Assembly (NCBI RefSeq): GCF_007786445.1
Contig: NZ_VNJI01000024.1
Span: 36,801 to 100,800 of the forward strand
Direction: 5' to 3'
DNA: 64,000 bases
DNA from: Paenibacillus cremeus
GTDB lineage: Bacteria; Bacillota; Bacilli; Paenibacillales; NBRC-103111
Shown here piece after piece: positions 19,189-28,407 of the stretch. How positions within the stretch are numbered: the first letter of the stretch is position 1; the number at the start of each line of letters is the position of its first letter. The notes under the pieces were generated by a model that searched no databases, was not told where the DNA came from, and saw only the letters and a program-made list of their open reading frames with translations. Position numbers and translations under genes: made by a program.

Positions 19189-21009
19189 ATGGAAGCCATC
19201 TTGATAGTTATTGGTATTCTAATATTGCTCGGAATTATAGGGTTTATTTTTTACGCACTTATTTACGCAATTAAGATTGCTTTTCTCATTGTCGCAGTTC
19301 TTTTATTGGGCGCCATTGGCATCGTTTGCGGTATTGTTTACGGTTTGATCCACTCTTTGCTACTGTTTAATGTATGGTTTACTGCTTATTTTAGACATTT
19401 CCATACCGCGATCCGTTATGCTAACGAACAGAGAAATGAAATTTACGAATTGGGTTATTCAGGTGCTAGAAGATCAGAAAAGTCGGATGAAAATTTTGAC
19501 GCAATCATTTCAGATGCTTTCGAGGGCGGAAATTTTTTTGGACGCTATATTTCTTTCGGTTCTTTCGGCAATATTATTCATCTGTTTGGTATGTTGATTT
19601 ACTCTGTTATCTATTCCATATATTTTGTCATTTATATAAGCCTGTGCTTTTGTGTTGGGTGTGTATATTCAATTGCCTATACACCCTACTTCTATTGGAA
19701 ATTTTTCGTAGTGAGAAGAGTATTTACTTCATTCTCACGTGCACGCGGCGCACTCCGGAGTGAAGCTAGAACAGTCGTTCCGCATCATAATATATGGGAA
19801 CAGGCGGGGCTTAAAGCGTTAGGCTACCCGATGATGGTCCTCTTTGTTTATATTCATAGTGTCCTGTTTATAATCGTTTTTCCGTTTGCGCTTACTGCTT
19901 TCATACTCGTTTGGAGTTATGAACGTTTATACAAACTGTTTTTTTCGACTTTTGCCATATGTCCGTCATGCTACATTAAGATGAGCTTCCCATCCTATAT
20001 GTGTGGTTTCTGTCATAAGGTACATGACGATGCACGCCCCTTTTTCACGCATATTTTGTATAAAAAGTGCAACTGTAGCCATAAGCTGCCCGTGAGTATT
20101 CTTAGCCATAGATCGACTGTTAACAAATGTATTTGTACAAGTTGCAGGACACCCATTGAGGCTGCCGAGAACAAGCCTCTTTGCATCCCCGTGATAGGTG
20201 GACCATCGGTAGGCAAAACTTGCTTTGTTACTTCTACGTTGAATAGCTACATTGAACAAATGGCATTGCCAAACAGTCTGCAGGTCAAATTTGCTTCATC
20301 ATCAGCTGCAAAACAATTTAAAACATTAAGCGATGACATGAAAAAAGGCATCCTGCCCCCAAAGACCCAGAGGACCAAACTGTTCGATATGAATTTGGTA
20401 ATCTCTAATGGGAAATTCAAGGTGGATCGAATGCTTAACATCTATGATATTGCGGGTGAAAACTTCGGGAGCAGTGACAAGCTTGCACAGTATAACTACT
20501 ACGGGTATAGCCACGGGTTTGTTTTTTTAATCGACCCGTTCTCCATTAAGGCAGTTGCCGCCGAGTATCGTAAACAAAAAGACTACAAAAAAGTTCGCAC
20601 CAGCATCACGGATTTGTCTGATGCCTTTGATATCCTAATTCTCAACCTTGAAAAATATTATGGTATAAAGCCTGATGAAATCATCAATAAACCATGCGCT
20701 GTCATTATTAACAAGTTAGATGCCTTTGATCTAAATTATAGGATCGGCAGCGTCGCCATTTCCGCTCTAATCGATTCTGACCAACGCTTAAGCAGAGGAG
20801 AGGCTGAGAATATCCTTTGCAGGAAATTTCTTGAGGATTACGGAACCGCGGGATTTTTGATGAAGCTTGAGCATAAGTTTCGGCATGTTCAATACTTTGC
20901 CTGCAGTTCCATTAGCAATACACCTGATGTAAAACAAAAAAATATCCCTGGAACCTTAAAGTCCTTAACCTGGATCCTTGAAAATGTTGATAAAAGTTTG
21001 GTGAGATGA
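19189..21009 (+). CDS. Membrane-anchored TRAFAC-type GTPase with zinc ribbons
   Basis: 606-residue integral membrane GTPase. Hydrophobic helices occupy residues 1-65, about 125-165 and about 215-250; zinc-ribbon cysteines follow (CPSC, CGFC, CNC, CTSC over about 260-325). The GTPase has P-loop GGPSVGKTCF near 337, switch II NIYDIAGENF near 420 and a standard G4 motif NKLD near 507. It shares zinc ribbons plus GTPase with the soluble protein two genes upstream but differs in its anchor and G4 residues, so the block encodes one soluble and one membrane GTPase. The start is ATG 19189, three bases after the GAP1 stop. A strong terminator follows at 21130. Confidence 0.8.
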   Translation: MEAILIVIGILILLGIIGFIFYALIYAIKIAFLIVAVLLLGAIGIVCGIVYGLIHSLLLFNVWFTAYFRHFHTAIRYANEQRNEIYELGYSGARRSEKSDENFDAIISDAFEGGNFFGRYISFGSFGNIIHLFGMLIYSVIYSIYFVIYISLCFCVGCVYSIAYTPYFYWKFFVVRRVFTSFSRARGALRSEARTVVPHHNIWEQAGLKALGYPMMVLFVYIHSVLFIIVFPFALTAFILVWSYERLYKLFFSTFAICPSCYIKMSFPSYMCGFCHKVHDDARPFFTHILYKKCNCSHKLPVSILSHRSTVNKCICTSCRTPIEAAENKPLCIPVIGGPSVGKTCFVTSTLNSYIEQMALPNSLQVKFASSSAAKQFKTLSDDMKKGILPPKTQRTKLFDMNLVISNGKFKVDRMLNIYDIAGENFGSSDKLAQYNYYGYSHGFVFLIDPFSIKAVAAEYRKQKDYKKVRTSITDLSDAFDILILNLEKYYGIKPDEIINKPCAVIINKLDAFDLNYRIGSVAISALIDSDQRLSRGEAENILCRKFLEDYGTAGFLMKLEHKFRHVQYFACSSISNTPDVKQKNIPGTLKSLTWILENVDKSLVR

Positions 21010-21453
21010 TTGTAACTGGAATGTAGATGCGGCGAACACGTCACTTTTTGAAACAATATGGGGGAGATCGACTAATACGAGGCAAAATTTTTAAGGGTGC
21101 TCTCGAGGGTTGATGAAACTTAAACATAAAGACTTCTCGCGAGTGTGAACAAAAACTTGTGAGAAGTCTCTTTTTAAATTGTTAATGATTTCCGCCATCG
21201 TTTTTGACGCTGTTTACTGATAGTTGCTGCATTATAATTACCTGGCCTAAATATTGTCGTGGGAGCAGGCCTCGCGGGTAAGATGATCTACTGTATTCAG
21301 GGTGTCGGTCGGACAATGCCAAGGGAACCACTGTCTACACCTCGTAATGGTGGAACTTCGCTGAAATTCGCTATTGAATTTTTAACATACCATGATTGAA
21401 TTCAACCACAGTAAGTAATGTGCTTTTGAAGAAATAAAACCGGACGTATTGAA
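21010..21453. other. Intergenic stretch after the GTPase block
   Basis: Contains the 21130-21176 terminator and otherwise no gene or motif that I can support. Confidence 0.5.
21130..21176 (+). terminator. Rho-independent terminator of the PIN/GTPase operon
   Basis: Arms AGACTTCTCGCGAGTG and ACTTGTGAGAAGTCT with a short loop, followed by CTTTTT. It is the first such structure after the PIN gene, which supports a single four-gene transcript. Confidence 0.75.
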
Positions 21454-21753
21454 ATGAGCGATCTTTTGAAAGATTTCCATAAGGAAATGATCAATATTTA
21501 TTATAAAGCCAAGAAAGAAACCGGTTATAATGCCACTCGATATCTACAGATGCTCGTCTCCCCAGAGGCCTCCCTACATACTGCAAAGAAGTTCGTTTCT
21601 TCCAGCCATCCGAGCGATGGATATGCCGAGTTGTGGGAAAGGGGCAGACTCGATCTTACGGTGGAAGCGCTTGTCGCCTATACACCTAAGTTCAAACAAC
21701 TTTTCACGGAAGAAGAGATTTCTTTCGCTCGCTCAAGGCTTGAGAAATCCTGA
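21454..21753 (+). CDS. Conserved small protein of unknown function
   Basis: 99-residue soluble protein with GYNATRYLQML, SSSHPSDGYAELWERGRLDL and KQLFTEEEISFARSRLEK. I recall this pattern as a widespread small family, often of 90-110 residues, found in many phyla and sometimes near restriction genes, without assigned function. The start is ATG 21454. No strong ribosome site is visible. It is complete at both ends compared with what I recall of the family. Confidence 0.65.
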   Translation: MSDLLKDFHKEMINIYYKAKKETGYNATRYLQMLVSPEASLHTAKKFVSSSHPSDGYAELWERGRLDLTVEALVAYTPKFKQLFTEEEISFARSRLEKS

Positions 21754-21958
21754 TATATCGCTCAATAAGCCCTCTAGACGTTTCTTCGTATATCGTACTT
21801 AACTCCAAAAGACGGCTTTTTTGAGCAGCAAGCCGAAGTAGATATGTTACAAAGCCATACCTATCCGCTAAGGGTATATTGAAAGATGAAAGAGATCGTG
21901 CGATTGCTCTAATAAAAACTAAGCGATCCAGCATAATAACTTACCAGGATGTGGCACC

Positions 21959-22147
21959 ATGAGATATTTGTTTAACTGGAAATATTGGATTCTTTTTTTT
22001 CTTGTTACATTTACGTTAAAATTGGGTCTAAAAGAACTGATGGATTATCACCTTTCGGCAATGCTGATGTTAGAAAGCATGGCACTTCTATGCTTCTTTG
22101 CCATCATACATATGGCATATCATGAAGGAAGAAATAGCAGGGATTAA
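21959..22147 (+). CDS. Small membrane protein
   Basis: 62 residues with two hydrophobic segments (about 8-22 and 34-55, the second MLMLESMALLCFFAIIHMAY). No family recognised. A weak AGG lies upstream of the ATG. It could be a small toxin-like or chaperone-like membrane peptide; nothing in the sequence decides. Confidence 0.4.
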   Translation: MRYLFNWKYWILFFLVTFTLKLGLKELMDYHLSAMLMLESMALLCFFAIIHMAYHEGRNSRD

Positions 22148-22343
22148 GGTGAAAAGTTGTGATAAAACAACAAACTGGGGTTTGCAGATATTAGACGAAT
22201 GATGGTCTGGATGCATCGGTATCGATTCAAGGTAAGTTTGGACTCAAGGAGTGAATTTCAGGTTTTAAAACCCGATTCCAATTCTACAGATAGTGCATAG
22301 TAGATAGTTCTTATTGATTTATGTTAGATTAATGGAGGTATTG

Positions 22344-23351
22344 ATGGATCTGATTCAATTTCGAGCCAGAAGAAATAGCCCATACAACAATCTAAGTGAT
22401 TTTGCCTTACTTGAGAAAATGGAGCAAGAGGCCTGGGAGCGTAACGAGCAGGAGTCCACATATGAGTTAAAAGAACGACTCTTTTATTTAAACTTGAGAA
22501 TGTGGGAGATCAAACCGGAAGAGGAGTTTTATCGTAACTCCATTGCCAGAATTGTATTGGATCTTGGATGGGACTTAAAACGAAGTAAAGTGAATTATGA
22601 GCAGGCATACCAGTTCTTTGAGGACTTGATCACACTACAGAAGCCAAGGGCATTTCCCGTAGCTAATTATAGGTTAGGGTTTATCGATTTTTACAACAAT
22701 CGATATCAAGCGGCCATACGTCATTTTGAAAAAGCGCTAAATCCACCTAAGCTACACGATGACCGACGTCCGTTGCCGCACGAAAAGCTTTCGGAATCGC
22801 AGAGAATGAAAGCACAAGCACAACTTGCAATTGCTTATGCAAAGTACAGCGTACTGGCTGCGCGCAAAGCGAAGGTAATGTACGAAAACTTGGGAAGTCC
22901 GGACGAACATGATCTGGATTATATATTGATTCTGGAAAAAGATATCCTAAAGGAAGAGGAAAAGCCTTATACATGCTTGTCTACAGTTGGTAAGCGTCAT
23001 ATTTCGGAGCAAGAATTTAGAGAATTGCGAAGTAGAACGGACACTTTTATATTAGATAGCACTAGTCTAGAGGACAAGAAGTTGTATATTCATGGGAATG
23101 TTTGTAAATTATCTCCGAGGCGAATGGCTATCTTGGAGGTTTTGTTTACCCAAATGAGACCAGTTCCGCAGAGAGAGTTGTCTGACCAACTAAACATTTC
23201 CCAAGTAAGCAAATATATGAATGACCTAAAGGAAGATCTTATACGAAGTGGCCTTCCAGAACAAACTATCTTAGCTAATAATGGGTATATTATCAATCAT
23301 CCAAATCCTATGCTCATTTATAGTGCAAATGATCCCAAATATATGATGTGA
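22344..23351 (+). CDS. TPR protein with C-terminal winged-helix DNA-binding domain
   Basis: 335-residue probable regulator. Residues about 30-190 are helical repeats of TPR type (NYRLGFIDFYNNRYQAAIRHF is a classic unit with Tyr, Ala and Phe at the TPR positions). The last 75 residues read KLSPRRMAILEVLFTQMRPV, then RELSDQLNISQVSKYMNDLK, a winged helix-turn-helix. The start is ATG 22344, five bases after GGAGG; the frame's longer TTG start at 22314 lacks this. It has its own terminator at 23358. It may regulate the peptidase, GGCT and unknown genes that follow on the same strand; that is inference from position. Confidence 0.7.
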   Translation: MDLIQFRARRNSPYNNLSDFALLEKMEQEAWERNEQESTYELKERLFYLNLRMWEIKPEEEFYRNSIARIVLDLGWDLKRSKVNYEQAYQFFEDLITLQKPRAFPVANYRLGFIDFYNNRYQAAIRHFEKALNPPKLHDDRRPLPHEKLSESQRMKAQAQLAIAYAKYSVLAARKAKVMYENLGSPDEHDLDYILILEKDILKEEEKPYTCLSTVGKRHISEQEFRELRSRTDTFILDSTSLEDKKLYIHGNVCKLSPRRMAILEVLFTQMRPVPQRELSDQLNISQVSKYMNDLKEDLIRSGLPEQTILANNGYIINHPNPMLIYSANDPKYMM

Positions 23352-23357
23352 TCAATT

Positions 23358-23390
23358 ACAGCGCCTTTGTCAAGGGTGCTGTTTTTGTTT
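23358..23390 (+). terminator. Rho-independent terminator
   Basis: ACAGCGCCTT, a TGTC loop and AAGGGTGCTGT followed by a run of T. It ends the TPR regulator transcript. Confidence 0.7.
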
Positions 23391-23457
23391 ACCTTACAAT
23401 CCCTGTAACCCTCCTTTTCTATAATGGACTTAACACATTGAAGGAGGTTATTAAGTG

Positions 23458-24225
23458 ATGGAATATTTCAAAAAGTCTTTAGTGGAGTTGTTAAGCATTC
23501 AAGGGGTTAGCGGTAACGAGAAAAACGTAGCTAGATATGTGACATCGAAGCTGGCTGAAAATCAATTTCTTGTTCAGGTTGACAATTATGGCAATGTCTT
23601 GGCTGAACGTAGCTTTGGAATAGGTTCAGTTATTTTGCTTTCGGCTCATATGGATACAGTGGATTCCTTTGCTCCAGAACGAAAACTCCTATGGCAAGGA
23701 GACATGCTACGTAGTTCGGAGGGGATTTTGGGCGCAGATGATCGAGCTGGAATAGCTATTATCCTAGAAGTGATTCGAAGAATAAACATGGGTGAGGAAT
23801 TCAACGGGACAATTAAGGTCGCTTTTACTTGTGAAGAAGAAATCGGCAGGGTAGGGTCAAGCCAAATATCTCGTGAATGGCTACATGGCGTAGATACGGC
23901 AATTGTCGCGGATCGACGAAACCGAAGAGATATCGTGACATCTTGCCGTTGGATGGCATTTTGCCCAGAAGAAATAGGGTTATTTTGGGAGCAAGTTGGG
24001 AAACAGATCGGAGTAACCGATTGGAAAGCGTGCCAAGGGGGCATTAGCGATGCAGTAACCTATGCTCAGCACGGACTTCCTAGTGTTAATTTATCTTGTG
24101 GGTATAAGTACGAGCATACAGACTTTGAGGAACTGCATGTACCTTCTGCGTTAGATACGGTGGATCTTATCGTAGGTGGAATCAAGGGGTGGAGTCTGGT
24201 TACAGATGTTGTAAGGTGCTTGTAA
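23458..24225 (+). CDS. Zinc metallopeptidase of the M42/M28-like clan
   Basis: 255-residue cytosolic aminopeptidase-like enzyme. Metal ligands are visible in SAHMDTVD (His, Asp), GADDRAG (Asp), TCEEEIG (the Glu-Glu pair), an Asp in DTAIVADR, and YEHTDFEELH (His). It is short for M42 (about 340-360), mainly because the PA-like insert domain is missing, and the middle after IVADRRNRRDIVTS is compact. It starts GTG-ATG at 23455/23458 after AAGGAGG. It sits 32 bases before the double GGCT gene, so the two may act in peptide or gamma-glutamyl turnover together. The substrate is unknown. Confidence 0.72.
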   Translation: MEYFKKSLVELLSIQGVSGNEKNVARYVTSKLAENQFLVQVDNYGNVLAERSFGIGSVILLSAHMDTVDSFAPERKLLWQGDMLRSSEGILGADDRAGIAIILEVIRRINMGEEFNGTIKVAFTCEEEIGRVGSSQISREWLHGVDTAIVADRRNRRDIVTSCRWMAFCPEEIGLFWEQVGKQIGVTDWKACQGGISDAVTYAQHGLPSVNLSCGYKYEHTDFEELHVPSALDTVDLIVGGIKGWSLVTDVVRCL

Positions 24226-24257
24226 GACAATAGCGATATGAGAGGGGAGAGATCAAC

Positions 24258-25130
24258 ATGCACTATGTCTTTGTTTATGGAACACTCTGCCAGCAAGAGA
24301 GGAACCACAAAGTACTTGGTACATCACATTGCGTATCGGTATATGCCAGAGTAAATGGGCAGATCATAGACACGGGTTTTGGTTTTCCTGGACTTGTGGA
24401 AGAAGAGGGCACGGTTGTTGGGGAGCTTTATGAGATTTCTGAAGACACATTGCAATCTTTGGATACGCTAGAGGGTTATTATGGGCCGAACAATCCTCAT
24501 AATTTGTATGAACGAAAAAATATCGAGGTAACGACTGATAAAAGGATCTATTCCGCATGGACATACACTTATTGCGTTGATACCGATGGATTACCGCGCT
24601 TTTCCGACTGGAAGCTGAGGAGCTTGGAAAGAGAGTCGCACGTAGTATATTTTGCCTATGGTAGTTGCGCAGATATGAAACGAATCGTAGCTGCAGGTAG
24701 GGAGCAAGACTTTAGTGAGGTCATCGGTTGTGGCATCCTGAATGGGTTTAACCTTCAGTTTTCAAAGTATTCTTCTGACGGTAATCGAGCGGATGTAGTG
24801 GAAACGGGAGGCCATACTGAAGGGAAGCTTTATCAAATCTCTTCGGATGTGTTAACTGGTTATTTATATAGTAGAGAAGGAGTATACACGAAGGCATATC
24901 GTCCAATTATTGTTAACGTTGCACATGCATTAGACCTATTAGACCCAGATCAGTCGGTAGAGGCTGTAACCTTTGTAGCCGTGAGTAAGTCTGAGGAGCA
25001 ATCCCCTCCGCTTGAGTACATGGAGGAAGTGCTGCGCGGCTTAAAACCAATCGTGTCTGAAATGTATTACGGTGCATTGTTACATCGATTTGTACATGAG
25101 TTTGAATTCGAGAATAAGGAGTGGTTATAA
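24258..25130 (+). CDS. Tandem gamma-glutamylcyclotransferase (GGCT/AIG2-like) protein
   Basis: 290 residues containing two GGCT-fold domains. The first opens HYVFVYGTLCQQERNH, with GFPGLVEEEGTVVGELYEIS and a catalytic-type Glu in DTLEGYYG (residues 1-110). The second opens HVVYFAYGSCADMKRI near residue 131 and has ETGGHTEGKLYQIS later. GGCT enzymes cleave gamma-glutamyl amines to 5-oxoproline. The second domain keeps the YGS substrate loop, but its catalytic Glu is less clear (SREGVYTKAYRP). Most members have one domain, so the fusion is uncommon. GAGGGGAG precedes the ATG. Confidence 0.75.
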   Translation: MHYVFVYGTLCQQERNHKVLGTSHCVSVYARVNGQIIDTGFGFPGLVEEEGTVVGELYEISEDTLQSLDTLEGYYGPNNPHNLYERKNIEVTTDKRIYSAWTYTYCVDTDGLPRFSDWKLRSLERESHVVYFAYGSCADMKRIVAAGREQDFSEVIGCGILNGFNLQFSKYSSDGNRADVVETGGHTEGKLYQISSDVLTGYLYSREGVYTKAYRPIIVNVAHALDLLDPDQSVEAVTFVAVSKSEEQSPPLEYMEEVLRGLKPIVSEMYYGALLHRFVHEFEFENKEWL

Positions 25131-25131
25131 C

Positions 25132-25953
25132 TTGGATAAACATATTGAAAAATGTATAGAAATGAGCATGACGAGGCTAGTCCATGCTCTCAAAACTAGA
25201 GGCTTTCATGTCGGACATTTGACAAACCAATTATGGTTAAAGGGTGGTTCTGGCCGCCATGATCAACGGTACCTCAGGGAGGTCCTTGGCGCAGCTCAGA
25301 TTGGCTTTAGGGAGCAAGAAGAGATGTTCATCCTGGAATCTTTCCTGCTTACCGAGGAGGTTATCGATCGAATTGAAATGTACAAGGCGTATAATCAAGA
25401 ATCTTGGTGTCCGTTGGAGTTGCAATCCTGGAAAGCTTTTACGAAAAGAAGACATGGTCTCAAATTAGATACTTTAACACTGGACCCTGGGGTGTCCTAC
25501 TTAATTAAGCAATTGAGTCACGCCGGGATTTTGACCATGATGAGCTGTGACGGGCATGGGAGGTCAAGTCCAAAGATCTGGTTTTCGGGATTATTCAGCG
25601 CCGCGTGGTTTGAAATCATTATTAATAAGTTAATGAAACTTGAGGGACTGCATTATACGTGGATTGTCGAAGAAGATACTCGAAACTACAGAATCTTAAC
25701 AGCCAGAAAATTACGTGGAGAACAGTGGGACCGGCGACATGTACAGGAGGATTCCATAAAGCTTGGAGAATGGTTTGCAGAACATGCAAAAGAACTACGT
25801 GAGAACAAACAATGTATTTATAAGCACCGTAGTATGAAAGCACGGGCGACTAGCTTAGTGGACAATTACGATGAGCTTAAAAATTGGATGAACGGGATAT
25901 ACAGTTCTTATATAGATGAAAGCCAGGTCGTTGTACAGAGTCTACCTTGGTAA
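25132..25953 (+). CDS. Hypothetical protein downstream of the GGCT gene
   Basis: 273-residue soluble protein I do not recognise. Notable segments are GVSYLIKQLSHAGILTMMSC followed by DGHG, then RNYRILTARKLRGEQWDRRH. A Cys-Asp-Gly-His-Gly run after a hydrophobic strand could be an active or metal site, but this is speculation. The start is TTG 25132, directly after the GGCT stop and 10 bases from AAGGAG; an upstream ATG at 25072 lies inside the GGCT gene. The spacing shows it belongs to the same operon. Confidence 0.6.
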   Translation: MDKHIEKCIEMSMTRLVHALKTRGFHVGHLTNQLWLKGGSGRHDQRYLREVLGAAQIGFREQEEMFILESFLLTEEVIDRIEMYKAYNQESWCPLELQSWKAFTKRRHGLKLDTLTLDPGVSYLIKQLSHAGILTMMSCDGHGRSSPKIWFSGLFSAAWFEIIINKLMKLEGLHYTWIVEEDTRNYRILTARKLRGEQWDRRHVQEDSIKLGEWFAEHAKELRENKQCIYKHRSMKARATSLVDNYDELKNWMNGIYSSYIDESQVVVQSLPW

Positions 25954-26262
25954 TTTAATAGATGATAAAAATGAATTAGACACTCGGTAGGTTTTGGTCA
26001 CGAGGCCAGTCTCTGACAAAGGGAGAAATAATCGATCAAACTTTACCGAAGTCTTTCTAAAATATGAACGAGTGCAGTTCCAAATTCGGGATAAGGTCGA
26101 TACCTTTATTCGAGAAGCGAAGGTACACGGCGAGAGCGATTTTGTTATGGGTGGCGGCATTGCATGTGGCTGCTTGATGCCGCCAAAGCGATAAAATGTA
26201 TGTGTAATCAGAATGCATCGACTGCATGAAAAATGTGTTTCAATCGTTTGGGGGGAATGAGA

Positions 26263-26476
26263 ATGGGGAAGATTTATGAATTTGCGCAAAACAGTAAGCC
26301 GGTGGAGCGGGAAAAGGACAAGGACGACTTCTACGCCGGCATGAAACAGTACTTCCTGACCCTCGGTATCCAGACGGCAGAAAAACTAGGCTCATCATAC
26401 AAGTGCTCTGTTTCTATGGGATGTACATTGGCATTCGCCAAATGGCGGCCTTAGACGAGGAGAGAGCTCGGGGATA
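26263..26476 (+). pseudogene. Phage-like small gene with a one-base frameshift
   Basis: Starts ATG 26263 (MGKIYEFAQNSKP) after a G-rich ribosome site and reads well to about residue 40. After the A5 run at 26381-26385 the frame gives a run unlike the start of the protein and ends at 26454. Adding one A there yields TRLIIQVLCFYGMYIGIRQM, then AALDEERARG and a stop at 26476, a typical end for small phage proteins. Either a one-base deletion or a base-calling error explains this. Confidence 0.5.
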
Positions 26477-26555
26477 GGTTGTTTAATAAGGCCGTTTTTG
26501 GAACCGAGATCGTTATTAGAAAGCAGCAGAATGATGGAGACGAACAAAAGGATCG

Positions 26556-26843
26556 ATGATCATTTTATCTATGGGGCAGCCGCCATGGTATAGTTGGCCT
26601 GAGTTCGATAAGGAGAAGGATCAGCTGTACCCTAATGCTTCTTCAGCGGTCGTAAAGAGGTACAAGTTGGAGCAAAAGCGCTGGGAACGGGATCTTCGTC
26701 GCATGTGGGCACATTTAGAAAACCCGCCGGACGCAAATGTTAAAATCATACCGTTGGACGATGAGCTTGTCTTGATTCGTGAGTTGGACGAGGATAGGAA
26801 CATTGACCGTGAGACGTTTGGATTCATCAATGGAGGGAAGTAA
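26556..26843 (+). CDS. Phage-like hypothetical protein
   Basis: 95 residues (90 if ATG 26571 is the start), charged and helical, beginning MGQPPWYSWPEFDKEKD in the shorter form. It forms a tight run with the frameshifted gene before it and the 43-residue gene after it, and looks like part of a prophage or integrated-element remnant. Family not recognised. Confidence 0.5.
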   Translation: MIILSMGQPPWYSWPEFDKEKDQLYPNASSAVVKRYKLEQKRWERDLRRMWAHLENPPDANVKIIPLDDELVLIRELDEDRNIDRETFGFINGGK

Positions 26844-26975
26844 ATGTTCAACCTCAAACCAATGTATCAATTAGCAGCTTTGTCGGGTCTTGTTTTTTAT
26901 CTGATCGTACGGCTCGTGGTGGCAAAGCTCGAGCTGAACACGAACGTAGTAGAATCTAATGAATCCTACTTGTGA
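26844..26975 (+). CDS. 43-residue membrane peptide
   Basis: The ATG directly follows the previous stop, and GGAGGGAAG precedes it. The product has one membrane helix (LAALSGLVFYLIVRLVV) and an acidic tail. It overlaps the end of the convergent MFS gene by 10 bases. Shape and context fit a small phage-type membrane protein. Confidence 0.45.
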   Translation: MFNLKPMYQLAALSGLVFYLIVRLVVAKLELNTNVVESNESYL

Positions 26976-28135
26976 AGGCTCGTGGTTTCAAAGCTTTGTA
27001 CAGCTGTAGCGGACTTCTTGGAACTTATCGCCCAGCTACCACTGAACAGAAACGCGCCACTGAGAAAAAAGACGGAAAGCAGCCCGAGCATTGAGCCGAT
27101 GACACCGAAAAATAGCGGCGCGAGCAATTGGGACAGACAATTGAATGCCAGCCGTAATCCAAGCACTTCGCCGGTCCGTTCTTTGGGCGATACGTTGTAG
27201 GCGGTTGCCATCGATAAGGGCTGTCCGCACCCCAATCCAAATCCCATCAGCGCTGCCCAAATGCCGAGCAGAACAGGATGGCTGGTGAACGGCACAAGCA
27301 CAAACGCCAAGCCGGCCGCCACAATCGAAGCAAGCAGTACCCGATCGCGGCCGAGCGATTCGGTGAGCTTACTCAAAGCGGCGCGTATGACGACCATAGC
27401 CAGGCTTTGCGAAGAGAGAATCCAGCCGATGGTCGATACTGAAATGCCTATGCTGTCAGCATATAGCGGAAAATATGCAACAAATATATCACGTGAATAC
27501 AGTACAAGTGCACTAGACAGCAGCGCTTTGCGCAAAATGGGCATTTTTAACAGTGTAAAAGAAGCGGTAAACTCGCTGCCGGCCTTCGGATTGCTTCTCC
27601 GTTCGTTCCTGATTATCAGCGAGAATAAGATAGGCACGATACCAAGCAGCACTGATGCGAAAAACGCTGCGGCATACGAGAAATGCTGCACGATATATCC
27701 GCCGAGGATCGGTCCGACGACCCCTCCCACCGCCACTGCTGTGCCGAACAGCCCGTAATAATGGTCGCGTTTGCCTTCGGGTGCGGCGTGACCGATGACA
27801 TTTTGCAGTGATACTGAGATGAAGATGTTGCATATTCCGACGATGATCTGGCTGGCAAACAGCGCCCACATAGTCGGAAACAGCCAGGGAAGCGCCATCC
27901 CGATTGCTATGCCGATATTGCCGAGCAGCACGGGGAGGCGGTCCCCAAATTTGTCGGTAACCCGTCCGGCGTGAATTGCAAGCATTAACGGAGCAAAGGC
28001 AAACGCCCCTGTGAGCAGCCCGATGTCGAAGGTAGAAGCTCCCAGTGAGGAAGCATAAAGTGAAACGACCGGCCTTGTCATATTGTAGATGACTTGAAAG
28101 CTGAAAACAATCATGATAATATTGCGCAGTGCCAT
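26966..28135 (-). CDS. MFS transporter
   Basis: 389-residue major facilitator with about 12 membrane helices. The loop 2-3 signature is present as GRVTDKFGDRLPVLLGN, and a second-half counterpart as KLTESLGRDRV. Helix 5 reads GGVVGPILGGYI, the G-rich antiporter-type motif C, which suggests a drug or metabolite exporter. It is of normal length and intact. The gene is convergent with the phage-like cluster. Confidence 0.82.
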   Translation of the reverse strand: MALRNIIMIVFSFQVIYNMTRPVVSLYASSLGASTFDIGLLTGAFAFAPLMLAIHAGRVTDKFGDRLPVLLGNIGIAIGMALPWLFPTMWALFASQIIVGICNIFISVSLQNVIGHAAPEGKRDHYYGLFGTAVAVGGVVGPILGGYIVQHFSYAAAFFASVLLGIVPILFSLIIRNERRSNPKAGSEFTASFTLLKMPILRKALLSSALVLYSRDIFVAYFPLYADSIGISVSTIGWILSSQSLAMVVIRAALSKLTESLGRDRVLLASIVAAGLAFVLVPFTSHPVLLGIWAALMGFGLGCGQPLSMATAYNVSPKERTGEVLGLRLAFNCLSQLLAPLFFGVIGSMLGLLSVFFLSGAFLFSGSWAISSKKSATAVQSFETTSLHK

Positions 28136-28372
28136 GAAAACACCTGATTTCTCGGTGGGATTTTTTCAGTCTTGCATACGTTTACATTATACATTGTCCG
28201 GACATTAATTTGGGAAATATTATTTGCACACTTACGATTTCAGGCCAATTGAACGGGCCCTGCTTCACTGAGTTTCATAGTTCCGTGGGGAATGATTTGG
28301 TGATTCTTGTTAGCGGTGGTCAAGCAGGGTACTCCATTAACATCGCGATCCATTTTTTCCGATTGTAAAAGA

Positions 28373-28405
28373 AAAGGGTTAAGCTATTCACTTAACCTTT
28401 TTTTC
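28373..28405. terminator. Bidirectional terminator
   Basis: AAAGGGTTAAG, loop CTATTCA, CTTAACCTTTTTTT. It lies just beyond the stop of the broken minus-strand gene at 28408. Confidence 0.65.
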
Positions 28406-28407
28406 GC

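Noticed and set aside
21704..21934. 76-codon minus-strand frame after the 99-residue protein
   Set aside because: It overlaps the conserved gene and has no ribosome site or recognisable motif.
25942..26289. 115-codon minus-strand frame and 66-codon plus-strand frame (25994-26194)
   Set aside because: They overlap each other in opposite directions. Neither has a ribosome site or a family. The region is better left as intergenic.
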